Shown here one piece after another: positions 56,137 through 64,000 of a DNA stretch of 64,000 nucleotides (positions are counted from its first letter, which is position 1; every line of letters starts with the position of its first letter). Origin of the DNA: Candidatus Poribacteria bacterium (GTDB taxonomy: Bacteria > Poribacteria > WGA-4E > JAJDTR01); contig JAPPIK010000011.1 of assembly GCA_028820655.1 (NCBI GenBank), positions 21,732 to 85,731 of the forward strand, given 5' to 3'. The translations under genes were made by a program, and so were the position numbers. The notes under the pieces were generated by a model, which made no database searches, was not told the DNA's origin, and was given only the letters and a program-made list of their open reading frames with translations.

Positions 56137-58683
56137 ATGATGAAGAAAGAGTGGCGAGTCAAATCTCCCGACATTGAAAAGAGTTCAGCGTTGGCGGTGC
56201 GGCTTGAAGTGTCCCCACTCCTTGCGCAACTGCTGGTCAATCGTGGAATCGAAACGGTGGAAGCGGCGCAGGCGTATTTGTACCCAACGCTCGCCAATCT
56301 GCATGATCCGTTCCTGATGCACGATATGGAGAAGGCTGTCGAGCGGATTCACGCGGCAAGAGAAAATGGTGAGAAGATCTGGGTCTACGGCGACTATGAT
56401 ACCGACGGCACTACCGCTGTCGCGCTACTGTTGAGCATCTTTCGCGAGCTTGATACACCCGTCCGCTACTACATCCCTAATCGGTTTAGGGAGGGGTACG
56501 GTCTGAACCAAGATGCCGTCAAGGATCTCAAAGCGGCTGGATGCGATCTCGTCATCACGGTCGATTGCGGGATCACCTCGGTAAACGAGGTGCAACTCGC
56601 GATTGACGCCGGAATGGATGTTATCATCACGGATCACCATCAAGCGCCTCCTGACGAATTGCCTCCCGCGCACGCCGTCATTACCCCCAAGATGGCGAAT
56701 ACCGAGTACCACCTCGACGGATTGGCAGGGGTCGGTCTAGCGTTCAAGCTCGCTCACGGCTTGATGGGAGGCGGCGAACCTACACAGCCGCTAATAGACC
56801 AACTCGATCTCGTTGTTCTCGGTACAGTCGTCGATATGGCGACGCTGACTGGTGAGAATCGAACCCTCACAAGGTTAGGATTGGAAGAGGTTAATCATCG
56901 AAAACGACCGGGGATTCACGCACTATGCGAGGTCGCCAACTTTAACGAGAATAAGCCTATAATCGGACATACGCTCGGATTCGTACTTGGGCCTCGCATC
57001 AATGCTGCCGGACGTATGGACACGGCTTCCAAGGTTGTTGAGCTTCTCACGTCGCAATCCTATGAAGCGGCGCTTCCTATTGCCGAGGAACTTGATGACA
57101 ATAACAGGGAGCGGCGTGAAGTCGAAGGCAGAATTAATGAGGAGGCAGTCGAATCGATTAATAAGTCTGTCAATCTCAATGAAGCCAAGGGGTTGGTGCT
57201 AGCTCGCGAGGGGTGGCATCAAGGAGTGGTTGGAATCGTCGCCTCGCGCATTTCGCAGAGATACCATCGCCCAGTATTTCTGCTGGCAATCAATGGACCT
57301 GAAGCGACCGGATCGGGACGCAGTGTAGGAGGGCTCAATCTGGCAGACAGTTTGAATGCTGCTACGCATTTGCTGGTTAAGCACGGGGGACACAGAGCCG
57401 CGGCGGGATTGACGATAGAAACGGAAAAAATCGAGAAATTCAGGGAGTGTTTCAACGAGTACGCATCCGAACACTTGTCTGAGGAAGATCTTGTTCCAAA
57501 ACTGGATATTGACTTTGAAGCTCAGGCATCATTTCTCACAATAAATTCAATTCGGGAACTGAGTCTACTAGAGCCTTACGGATTAGATAATCCCGCACCC
57601 CAACTGGCAATTCGGGGTCTCGTTCTTCAGCGTCCGCCGCTTCGGATGGGCAAAGAGAAACAACACCTGAAACTGTTTGTGACGGATGGCCGCCACGCGA
57701 TGGATGCGGTGGGCTGGGGAATGGCAGATTACGAAATCGCGCTGAGAGGAAAAAACGTATCCGTCGATTTGGCAGGCGAACCTCAAATCAACGATTGGGA
57801 TGGTAGAAGTTCGCCTCAGTTGTCAATGAAGGATATCCGCAAAATTGAACGTCACGATCGTCCAACAGTATTTCCATCGGAGGATACGGATAGCCCTGTA
57901 AAGCTGGTTGATCGCCGACATACGGACAAAAAAGCATATGTTTCAAAACTCCTCGAGCAGGAAGAACCTACAATATTCTACGTGCGTGATGAAAAAGCGA
58001 TAAATCAACTGTTCGAAATAATCGGTCCGCAAACAGTATTGATCGGTAGGTGTGATGATACAACGTCGGAGTCGGAATTCGGAGATCTGACAGACGCGCT
58101 TGAAAGCGGAAGGTTACTTGCAATTGTCTCGAGCCGAACGATGAGTGAGGCCTCTCGAAGCGCTAAACATCTAGTGTTTTGTCACCCGGTGTTCACCCCC
58201 TTGACGTTCTACAATCAATGTCAACCGCCATTCAGAACCCCGGAGACGACCTATATCCATCTTATCTACAGTGCCAAAGATGTCAACTCCATGCACGCAT
58301 TGCTATCGTGGCAATATCCGGACGAAAAAACGCTGAAGATATTGTATCGTACCCTAAAATCCTTGAGTTCTCAGCGTGACGCGCCGATCCGATTGGATGA
58401 GGTGGTCGCCGCAGCCAAATCGAACTTAGTTCCGCCCGATGCAGTGTATAACGGGATGGGAATCTTTGAAGAGTTGAAATTGATTAAAAATCGGGAACAA
58501 TCGTCCGGAAACGTAGTGCACATCTTACCTACACCCGAGAAACGGGAGTTGCATGAATCACGTTCTTTCCTATTTGGTGAGCAACTCAAGCAGACGAGCG
58601 CAATCTTCTCGGAGTTTCAGTTGAAGCAGACCGTCCAAGAGATATGGAAAAGGGTATCGTATGAGTGTCGAAACTCTGATTAA
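56137..58683 (+). CDS. recJ: Single-stranded-DNA exonuclease RecJ
   Basis: A 5'-to-3' exonuclease for single-stranded DNA in recombination and mismatch repair. DHH-family motifs are all present: VYGDYDTDGTTAVALL (about 83-98), VDCGITS (about 146-152), ITDHHQAPPDELPPA (about 168-182) and GPRINAAGRMD (about 284-294), plus the DHHA1 GSGRSVGGLNL. The 848-residue length exceeds that of E. coli RecJ. The C-terminal ~270 residues resemble the long tails of Gram-positive-type RecJ. Its last 23 bases overlap the start of the relA/spoT gene, an unusually long overlap that suggests coupling. Confidence 0.95.
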   Translation: MMKKEWRVKSPDIEKSSALAVRLEVSPLLAQLLVNRGIETVEAAQAYLYPTLANLHDPFLMHDMEKAVERIHAARENGEKIWVYGDYDTDGTTAVALLLSIFRELDTPVRYYIPNRFREGYGLNQDAVKDLKAAGCDLVITVDCGITSVNEVQLAIDAGMDVIITDHHQAPPDELPPAHAVITPKMANTEYHLDGLAGVGLAFKLAHGLMGGGEPTQPLIDQLDLVVLGTVVDMATLTGENRTLTRLGLEEVNHRKRPGIHALCEVANFNENKPIIGHTLGFVLGPRINAAGRMDTASKVVELLTSQSYEAALPIAEELDDNNRERREVEGRINEEAVESINKSVNLNEAKGLVLAREGWHQGVVGIVASRISQRYHRPVFLLAINGPEATGSGRSVGGLNLADSLNAATHLLVKHGGHRAAAGLTIETEKIEKFRECFNEYASEHLSEEDLVPKLDIDFEAQASFLTINSIRELSLLEPYGLDNPAPQLAIRGLVLQRPPLRMGKEKQHLKLFVTDGRHAMDAVGWGMADYEIALRGKNVSVDLAGEPQINDWDGRSSPQLSMKDIRKIERHDRPTVFPSEDTDSPVKLVDRRHTDKKAYVSKLLEQEEPTIFYVRDEKAINQLFEIIGPQTVLIGRCDDTTSESEFGDLTDALESGRLLAIVSSRTMSEASRSAKHLVFCHPVFTPLTFYNQCQPPFRTPETTYIHLIYSAKDVNSMHALLSWQYPDEKTLKILYRTLKSLSSQRDAPIRLDEVVAAAKSNLVPPDAVYNGMGIFEELKLIKNREQSSGNVVHILPTPEKRELHESRSFLFGEQLKQTSAIFSEFQLKQTVQEIWKRVSYECRNSD

Positions 58684-60796
58684 ACGTATCGAACACTACA
58701 ATTCCGACGCCGATTTTGACTTCCTTCGTCGAAGCTATGAATTTGCCGAAAAAGCCCATAGAGGGCAGTGGCGCCAGTCGGGTGAACCGTACTTTACCCA
58801 CTGCGTCGCCACGGCGCACGTCCTGACTGAGCTCAAACTGGATGTTCGTACGGTTTGCGCCGGTCTCCTTCACGATGTGATTGAAGACACCTCGGTGACA
58901 AGCGATGAACTCGAAAGCTTGTTTGGCGAAACGATCGCGCAGTTGGTGCAGGGCGTCAGCAAGATCGGTAGATACAAGTTCAGGGGCGGCGCACAGCAGC
59001 GCCAAGCGGAGAATTATCTGAAACTGCTCTTGGCCACGGCGGAGGACATCCGAGTCATTTTAATAAAATTGGCGGACCGCTTACACAATATGGAGACGCT
59101 GTCATTTTTATCCATACACAGACAACAGGCGATCTCCAAAGAAACGCTCGAGGTATATGCCCCGATCGCTCACCGTCTGGGTATTTGGCGGATAATGAGC
59201 AGACTCGAAGATTTGGCGTTTAAGCACCTCTATCCCGCCGAGTACCGAGACATCGCCGATTTGCTCGCGGAGAAACTCACAGAACGAGAAGCGTATGTGG
59301 ACGAGATGGTAGCCACTATTGAGCGGGAACTCAAGCGTTTCGGCATCGAAGCGAGCGTTCATGGCCGCACGAAGCACATTTATAGCATTTACCAAAAGAT
59401 TCACCAGAAGGGCACCCCTTTTGAAGAGATACGGGATTTGATTGGGCTGCGTTTGTTGGTGCATACCGTTCCGGAATGTTACGCTGCTCTCGGAATATTG
59501 CATACGAAGTGGCATCATCTACCCCAGCGGCTCAGAGACTGGATCGGGCCAACGGCGAAGATAAACGGTTACCGCTCCTTGCACACAACGATTTTGGACG
59601 GAGGGCGCTCCGTGGAAATGCAGATTCGCACGCATGAAATGCACAAGGTCGCCGAAGACGGAATCGCCGCACACTGGAGCTATAAAGAGGGGTTACCCTT
59701 AACAGAGGAGGGACAATCCATATTTGCGGGGTATAAGCAGATGTTGGAGGACATTCAGGAATCCAAAGATTTGCCCCACCAATTCATACAATCGATGAAA
59801 CGCGAGTTATTTCCGGATGAGGTTTATGTGTTTTCGCCCAAAGGCGACCTGTATGCGCTCCCCGCCGGCGCAACGCCAATTGATTTCGCGTATAAGATCC
59901 ATACGGACATCGGGCACAAATGTTCCAGTGCGGAAGTTAACGGCGCTTTGTTGTCGCTTCGATATCGCCTCCAAAACGGCGACCGCGTGAAGATTTTTAC
60001 CAATCCCAATGGACATCCGAATCGCAATTGGTTGCAATGGGCAAAAACTGCGCGCGCCCGCAGCAAAATCCGGCAGTGGTTCAATGAAGAGGACAGAAAA
60101 CACGCGCTGGAAGTCGGTCAACGTTTGTTGGAGAACGAAATCTACCGGCACGGTCTTAATCCAAGGGTATATATCCAGTCCTCAAACCTTCTTGAAGTTG
60201 CCACAAAACTGGGGGCAGGCACAACGGACAACTTGCTCATGCAGATTGGTAATGGCAAACAATTCGCAACCAAGGTTGCAAGCCTACTAAAACCGGATGG
60301 CGACAAACTGGCTGATGGTGGTTACAAAACCTCTACGGAGCCGATGCCCGCCGTTCAACTTGAAGACGGTATCGACGCGGCAATGGTTCGCATCATGAAA
60401 TGCTGTACGCCAATACCCGGCGATACAATTATCGGGTACATTACGCGAGGGCGGGGAATCTCTATCCACAAGGAAGATTGTTTGCGCTTAGCCAATGAAC
60501 CCGAACGGATAGTTCATGTCGAATGGAAATCGGCCGATCAGGTTACTTATATGGCGCGTATTTCCGTCGAGTGCGAGGATGCGCCCGGTATGATCGGGGA
60601 GATTGGAATTGCGGTTGCGCGATGCGGGGTGAATATACAAGCGGGCAGCTTTGGCGCCGGCAGCGGGAGAAGGGGGATAGACGGCAGGGTTTCCAATCTG
60701 TTGACCTTGGAGGTAACCGGTGTTGAACAACTTGAAGAGGTAATGGGAAAAATCCTGCTTTTGGATGGTGTGAGGCGCGTCAGGCGAGAAGCGTAA
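58661..60796 (+). CDS. Bifunctional (p)ppGpp synthetase/hydrolase (Rel/SpoT type)
   Basis: Makes and degrades (p)ppGpp in the stringent response. The HD hydrolase domain is intact (GLLHDVIEDT, about 67-76), as are synthetase motifs: GRTKHIYSIYQK, DLIGLRLLV, and RLRDWIGPT with GYRSLHTT (about 285-315). The expected RxKD charge motif reads RLRD. A TGS domain (YVFSPKGDLYALPAGAT, about 388) and a C-terminal ACT domain (ECEDAPGMIGEIGIAVARCG) complete the usual architecture. The 711 residues match Rel proteins. The ATG lies inside the end of recJ. Confidence 0.95.
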   Translation: MSVETLIKRIEHYNSDADFDFLRRSYEFAEKAHRGQWRQSGEPYFTHCVATAHVLTELKLDVRTVCAGLLHDVIEDTSVTSDELESLFGETIAQLVQGVSKIGRYKFRGGAQQRQAENYLKLLLATAEDIRVILIKLADRLHNMETLSFLSIHRQQAISKETLEVYAPIAHRLGIWRIMSRLEDLAFKHLYPAEYRDIADLLAEKLTEREAYVDEMVATIERELKRFGIEASVHGRTKHIYSIYQKIHQKGTPFEEIRDLIGLRLLVHTVPECYAALGILHTKWHHLPQRLRDWIGPTAKINGYRSLHTTILDGGRSVEMQIRTHEMHKVAEDGIAAHWSYKEGLPLTEEGQSIFAGYKQMLEDIQESKDLPHQFIQSMKRELFPDEVYVFSPKGDLYALPAGATPIDFAYKIHTDIGHKCSSAEVNGALLSLRYRLQNGDRVKIFTNPNGHPNRNWLQWAKTARARSKIRQWFNEEDRKHALEVGQRLLENEIYRHGLNPRVYIQSSNLLEVATKLGAGTTDNLLMQIGNGKQFATKVASLLKPDGDKLADGGYKTSTEPMPAVQLEDGIDAAMVRIMKCCTPIPGDTIIGYITRGRGISIHKEDCLRLANEPERIVHVEWKSADQVTYMARISVECEDAPGMIGEIGIAVARCGVNIQAGSFGAGSGRRGIDGRVSNLLTLEVTGVEQLEEVMGKILLLDGVRRVRREA

Positions 60797-60809
60797 TGAT
60801 CGGCGTGGG

Positions 60810-61037
60810 TTACGCCGCTTTAGGTGCGCCTGAAGCAACTTTGACGATTTTCCCGGATCGAATACACTTCGCGCACACTCGTACACGTCGGTGGCCTACG
60901 CGATTGTTGTCAAACCGGACTTCAATTCGTACTCGCTGCAAATTGGGAAGCCACCTCCGCTTCGTATGATTACGTGACTTACTTATCCGGTTGCCAGCCA
61001 TCGGTTTTTTACCGCACACATGACAGACGCGAGCCAT
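60810..61037 (-). CDS. rpmB: 50S ribosomal protein L28
   Basis: A 75-residue ribosomal protein with the N-terminal [12 protein letters not shown], the characteristic [20 protein letters not shown] and a second CxxC (CAKCIRSGK), so it is the zinc-binding type. A strong AAAGGAGGT ribosome site lies 7 bases before the ATG. It is convergent with the relA/spoT gene, leaving 13 bases between the stops. Confidence 0.96.
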   Translation of the reverse strand: MARVCHVCGKKPMAGNRISKSRNHTKRRWLPNLQRVRIEVRFDNNRVGHRRVRVCAKCIRSGKIVKVASGAPKAA

Positions 61038-61926
61038 AGCTTCTACCTCCTTTCACACATGACAAGATAGTCTTCGGATTGCGCGTTTAGGTTATCATAA
61101 CGCCTCAATGAAATGCAAGTTTATTTCCGTCAATCGCATTTCGCCACCAAACTCAACTTTGAAACGGAAACTCTCCCTGGATATGCAGGTTCAATAGACA
61201 TCTTCCCAAATAGTAATGTTGGAGATCAGAATATCTACACCGATTGGCAACTTGTCTCGGAGTATCTCAAGTTAACAATCTTTGGTTTTGTCCGGATTAT
61301 TACTGAAAAAACTCTTGCCTTGTCACGCCCCGATTTTAACTTGAATACTTAACACTTATGTGGTATGCTAGCATAGCGCTCCTTCCGCAGGGCGCATTTC
61401 AAATGATGCCGGGTGTCGCAACTCTATGAAATCAGATCGAATTTACATCGTCGACCGCCCCATAGTTTGGCTAAACGGGAGGAGGCGCGCCGAAACATAT
61501 TCGCAATATATCGCAGAATACCGCGTGGCGCTCCAAACCCGTCAAAACCGTGTCATCATTGGTTTTCAGGCCGATTTTTGCGAATAGCCACAGTCTGCGA
61601 CGACATCCGGCATCGCGCCCCAAATTGAATCTTGCAAACCAAGGGGAACAAGCAGTGTAGACGTCAATCATGGAAGATCGGTTGCGAGTCACGGGAAACA
61701 GAAAATCCAGAGGGGAAACGCCTCATATGATTGAATCACGGAGATACCTGCCTTCGGCCGGCAAAATGAAAGGCAAGCGGACGAAAAACCTTAACTGAAT
61801 CGCCCAAATCAATTAATCGTCCATGCACGCCGGAGGCTACTCAACGCTCGGAATATACCCCGTAACGACTGCTAATATTTTGGTAAGATGTCTAATATAA
61901 AACTAAAATCTTCGCCCCGATAGCAG
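61038..61926. other. Gene-free region with an isolated promoter
   Basis: About 890 bases without a supportable gene. Frames are short and lack ribosome sites. A good promoter-like pair lies at 61341-61369, followed by about 550 bases with several stem-forming GC-rich stretches (for example around 61373-61395 and 61755-61785). A non-coding RNA is possible, but I match no known family. Confidence 0.4.
61341..61369 (+). promoter_or_regulatory. Promoter-like sequence without an obvious gene
   Basis: TTGAAT (61341-61346) and TATGCT (61364-61369) are 17 bases apart, with a TG one base before the -10 box (extended type). The first gene downstream starts at 61927. Confidence 0.5.
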
Positions 61927-62712
61927 ATGAAACACGAAATCTTTATACCATTGTGCCTCGCGATTTGCCTGACGGTTCTTTTCATGGGCTGTAGCGGTGA
62001 TGCACCCGTTTCACCCTCGGGACCGCAAGAAGTTTTCGAGGTCGGGACGGTTACCGGTACCATCACCAACGCGCGTACCGAACGCCCGGTGCGCGGGGCA
62101 GTGGTTATGCTGTTGGGGCGCCGGCAGGAATCTGATGCGGAAGGGAAATTCAGCTTTGCTCGGGTTGATTATTCGGACCCCATTACCATTACGGTCAAGG
62201 CGCTAGATTATGCGGATGAAACGCGGACCATCGTGCCTGACACAGAGAAATTGGCGGTGGACATAGCTTTGGCGCCTCTGACGAATCCGCGTGCCGAGAT
62301 CGAACGACTGCTGAATAGATTCTCGGCGCTGATTGAAAGGGTAGACCTTGATTTGCTTGAAGAAATCGAAGTTCTGTTCACCGAAGAATATCTCGCATCG
62401 GACGATCTGATGACTCGTTTTTTTGGTCTGAATACCGGAGTCGTTCCGCCGAATCGGGACGCCGTGAATCCGGTGTTTACAGCGCTATTCGAGGAATTCA
62501 ACGTAGTCCAATTTCGATTCCACGATATTGAAATGAACGTGCCCCATCCACGGCAAGCCTCTGCAAGATTGGACATAGATATAATCACTGAGAAAGGCCC
62601 ACGCTCGGTTCGACGAGAGATTATTAGTAGATGTGAACTCTACTTTCGTAAAGAGGATTCAGGTTGGAAGATTTTCTTCTGGCAGTTTCTCGAAGCGGAT
62701 GTTCGTTTGTAA
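61927..62712 (+). CDS. Lipoprotein with carboxypeptidase-regulatory-like domain
   Basis: A 261-residue exported lipoprotein with lipobox LFMGC (about residue 18-22). Residues ~40-118 form a carboxypeptidase-regulatory-like beta-sandwich (VTGTITNARTERPVRGAVVM, SDAEGKFSFARVD). The C-terminal half (~120-261) has a helix-strand pattern and ends ELYFRKEDSGWKIFFWQFLE, similar to SnoaL/NTF2-like folds. This looks like a surface binding protein rather than an enzyme. The ribosome site is weak. Confidence 0.8.
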   Translation: MKHEIFIPLCLAICLTVLFMGCSGDAPVSPSGPQEVFEVGTVTGTITNARTERPVRGAVVMLLGRRQESDAEGKFSFARVDYSDPITITVKALDYADETRTIVPDTEKLAVDIALAPLTNPRAEIERLLNRFSALIERVDLDLLEEIEVLFTEEYLASDDLMTRFFGLNTGVVPPNRDAVNPVFTALFEEFNVVQFRFHDIEMNVPHPRQASARLDIDIITEKGPRSVRREIISRCELYFRKEDSGWKIFFWQFLEADVRL

Positions 62713-62733
62713 CGCAGTTCGCGCGTTACTACG

Positions 62734-62757
62734 GTAGGGGCGATCTCCGATTCGCGG
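62734..62757 (+). repeat. GTAGGAGCGA-type repeat, diverged
   Basis: Begins GTAGGGGCGATCTCC and ends GATTCGCGG, 22 bases after the lipoprotein stop. Confidence 0.5.
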
Positions 62758-62918
62758 CCTTCCAAATCGCTTAACCGGCCGATGAGAGAGGGTAGTCCAT
62801 AGGTTGGGTTGAGCGGAAACCTATTTGAAATAACAAAAGAAGGCGTTCAAAGTTTCATTTCACCCAAAATGACTGAAATTCTAGTGAAACCCAACACTTC
62901 GATTACATAATATTTCCC

Positions 62919-63683
62919 GTGTCCAACATATTGCGCGAGTCCGAAAGCAGAGCCGTACTCAAATCCCTGGAATCTTCCTACTGCCCCAAGCCAATACAGG
63001 AGGCGCGCGACCGTCAGGATAAAATCCTCATCGAGAGATTCCGAGGTCGTCGCTACACCATAGCCGACATCGGTTGCGGCACCGGATACCACGGCTCCAT
63101 CTTTGCCCCGGCGTGCGAGCTGTATCACGGCTTCGAGATATCGGCTCACATTGGTGAAATCTCTCGGGTGAGATGGCAGGAGGAAGGGTTAACAAACACA
63201 ACGTTGTTTCTGGGCGATGCGTCTGAAGCCGCGCTGCAAAACGAATTCTACGATTTGGTTTTCTGCCTATACTTCACACCGGGAAATTTTCGAGAAGCGT
63301 CAGCAGATTTGAGCCTCTATACTGACGCCTATCTTGATCGGAATCCGAGTTTTATCGCGATATTCTCGCGGTTCTATCAAGCGCTGAAACCGGGCGGATT
63401 GATGTTCTTGACAATCTATAAGGATGTTCCCGAGGCTGAAACAGCGCAGATTGACTTCTATGAACACACCAACCAACATATAGTGACGCCGCGTGGCTCA
63501 CGGTTCGTAGCTACCGCGGAACATTTCTGGTCGGCGAGGTGGACGAGTGAGAGCCTTTCGTCCAATTTGAGGGAATGCGGGATTCCCGAGCAGGATGTAT
63601 TCTGCCACGACCTGAATCACATCGCATGGCTGGTTGAAATCAAAAGGCAGAATGGGCAATTCGAAAAAGCGCGCGACGCATAG
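62919..63683 (+). CDS. Class I SAM-dependent methyltransferase
   Basis: A 254-residue methyltransferase. Motif I is TIADIGCGTGYHG (about 46-58), the acidic residue of motif II is in YHGFEIS, and the post-motif region is EFYDLVFCLYFTPGN. The later part has LKPGGLMFLTIYKD, typical of the Rossmann core. The substrate is unknown. It starts with GTG directly downstream of a repeat half-copy (TAGTGAAACCCAAC), and no ribosome site is visible, so the start may be a few codons later. Confidence 0.82.
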   Translation: MSNILRESESRAVLKSLESSYCPKPIQEARDRQDKILIERFRGRRYTIADIGCGTGYHGSIFAPACELYHGFEISAHIGEISRVRWQEEGLTNTTLFLGDASEAALQNEFYDLVFCLYFTPGNFREASADLSLYTDAYLDRNPSFIAIFSRFYQALKPGGLMFLTIYKDVPEAETAQIDFYEHTNQHIVTPRGSRFVATAEHFWSARWTSESLSSNLRECGIPEQDVFCHDLNHIAWLVEIKRQNGQFEKARDA

Positions 63684-63723
63684 GCATTGAGGACTCGGAC
63701 GTTTCGCCGAAAGGAGGATTACC

Positions 63724-64000
63724 ATGGACGAGAAATTAGTAACCGTTAGTACCTTCGATATGCCTACGGAGGCGCACCTCGCCAAAGGGCTCCTCGAAGC
63801 CAATGGTCTCACGGCTTTTCTCGCCGACGAATTAACCGTGGGTGTCGCCTGGCATCTAAGCAACGCGATCGGCGGCATTAAATTGCAGGTCGTGGAGACT
63901 GATGTCGAGCGCGCCGCGAGTATTCTGGAGGCAAGAGAAGATCCGTCCATAGACTCGGAAGACAAGATTGCGAACTTCCCGGCTGAAGAATCCGAGAGTC
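63724..64000 (+). CDS. DUF2007-like signal-transducing protein (partial)
   Basis: A gene truncated by the window edge. The visible ~92 residues include VTVSTFDMPTEAHLAKGLLE, then ANGLTAFLADE and later IKLQVVETDVERAASILEAR. This pattern fits the small DUF2007 family (putative prokaryotic signal transducing protein). AGGAGG lies 7 bases before the ATG. An acidic tail follows (REDPSIDSEDK). The C-terminus is outside the window. Confidence 0.75.
   Translation, partial: MDEKLVTVSTFDMPTEAHLAKGLLEANGLTAFLADELTVGVAWHLSNAIGGIKLQVVETDVERAASILEAREDPSIDSEDKIANFPAEESES

Noticed and set aside
61727-61798. 23-residue basic peptide frame
   Set aside because: Too short, poor ribosome site spacing; chance occurrence is likely.

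Overview
The window is a chromosomal segment from a Gram-negative-type bacterium. Supporting signs are a lipid A acyltransferase homologue, two TonB proteins, an outer-membrane beta-barrel candidate and several lipoproteins. The mix of a PhyH dioxygenase, an Idh/MocA oxidoreductase, a sugar-phosphate isomerase-like protein, a lone mannonate dehydratase, WD/PQQ propeller lipoproteins and many short intergenic repeats fits Candidatus Poribacteria or a neighbouring lineage. That placement is inference from gene content and was not tested by a search.

Layout. 1-2.3 kb: gene-free, repeat-bearing DNA with a perfect-consensus promoter, then a glutamate/dicarboxylate symporter with a large extra loop. 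4.1-5.2 kb: a zinc alcohol dehydrogenase. 5.2-10.4 kb: a long leader, then rho, rpmE, prfA, prmC and a DUF523 gene. 10.4-14.8 kb (minus strand): trpD, an AT-rich two-gene DUF262/HEPN cassette, trpC, then a PhyH gene joined to trpC by a 1-base overlap. 15.1-17.8 kb: an acyltransferase and a CtpA-type protease. 17.9-23.3 kb (minus): a four-gene operon with a 946-residue unknown, a malate-dehydrogenase-fold protein that lacks catalytic residues, an XdhC-like protein and a small unknown. 23.4-25.7 kb (minus): a lone nuoI and guaB. 26.2-28.9 kb: an ABC exporter pair. 29.5-34.7 kb: gamma carbonic anhydrase, a small protein with GlmL, lipoprotein SodC and UxuA. 35-38.2 kb: a propeller lipoprotein and a small secreted repeat protein. 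38.8-47.2 kb: glyA, folC, hppA, ilvD, rlmB. 47.5-54.1 kb (minus): radC, Idh/MocA oxidoreductase, sugar isomerase-like, rsmD, an outer-membrane protein and two tonB genes. 54.4-61 kb: a second alcohol dehydrogenase, recJ, relA/spoT and rpmB. 61.9-64 kb: a lipoprotein, a methyltransferase and a DUF2007 gene that runs off the end.

Most genes are housekeeping: translation, transcription termination, the stringent response, one-carbon and folate metabolism, Trp/Val/Ile and purine synthesis. The accessory signals are (i) the DUF262-HEPN pair lodged inside the trp operon, which looks like an RNA-targeting defence or toxin module; (ii) the pseudoenzyme/XdhC/946-aa operon; and (iii) a family of about 37-nt interspersed repeats, for which the window holds both filled and apparently empty sites inside another repeat.

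No tRNA, rRNA or CRISPR array was found by eye.
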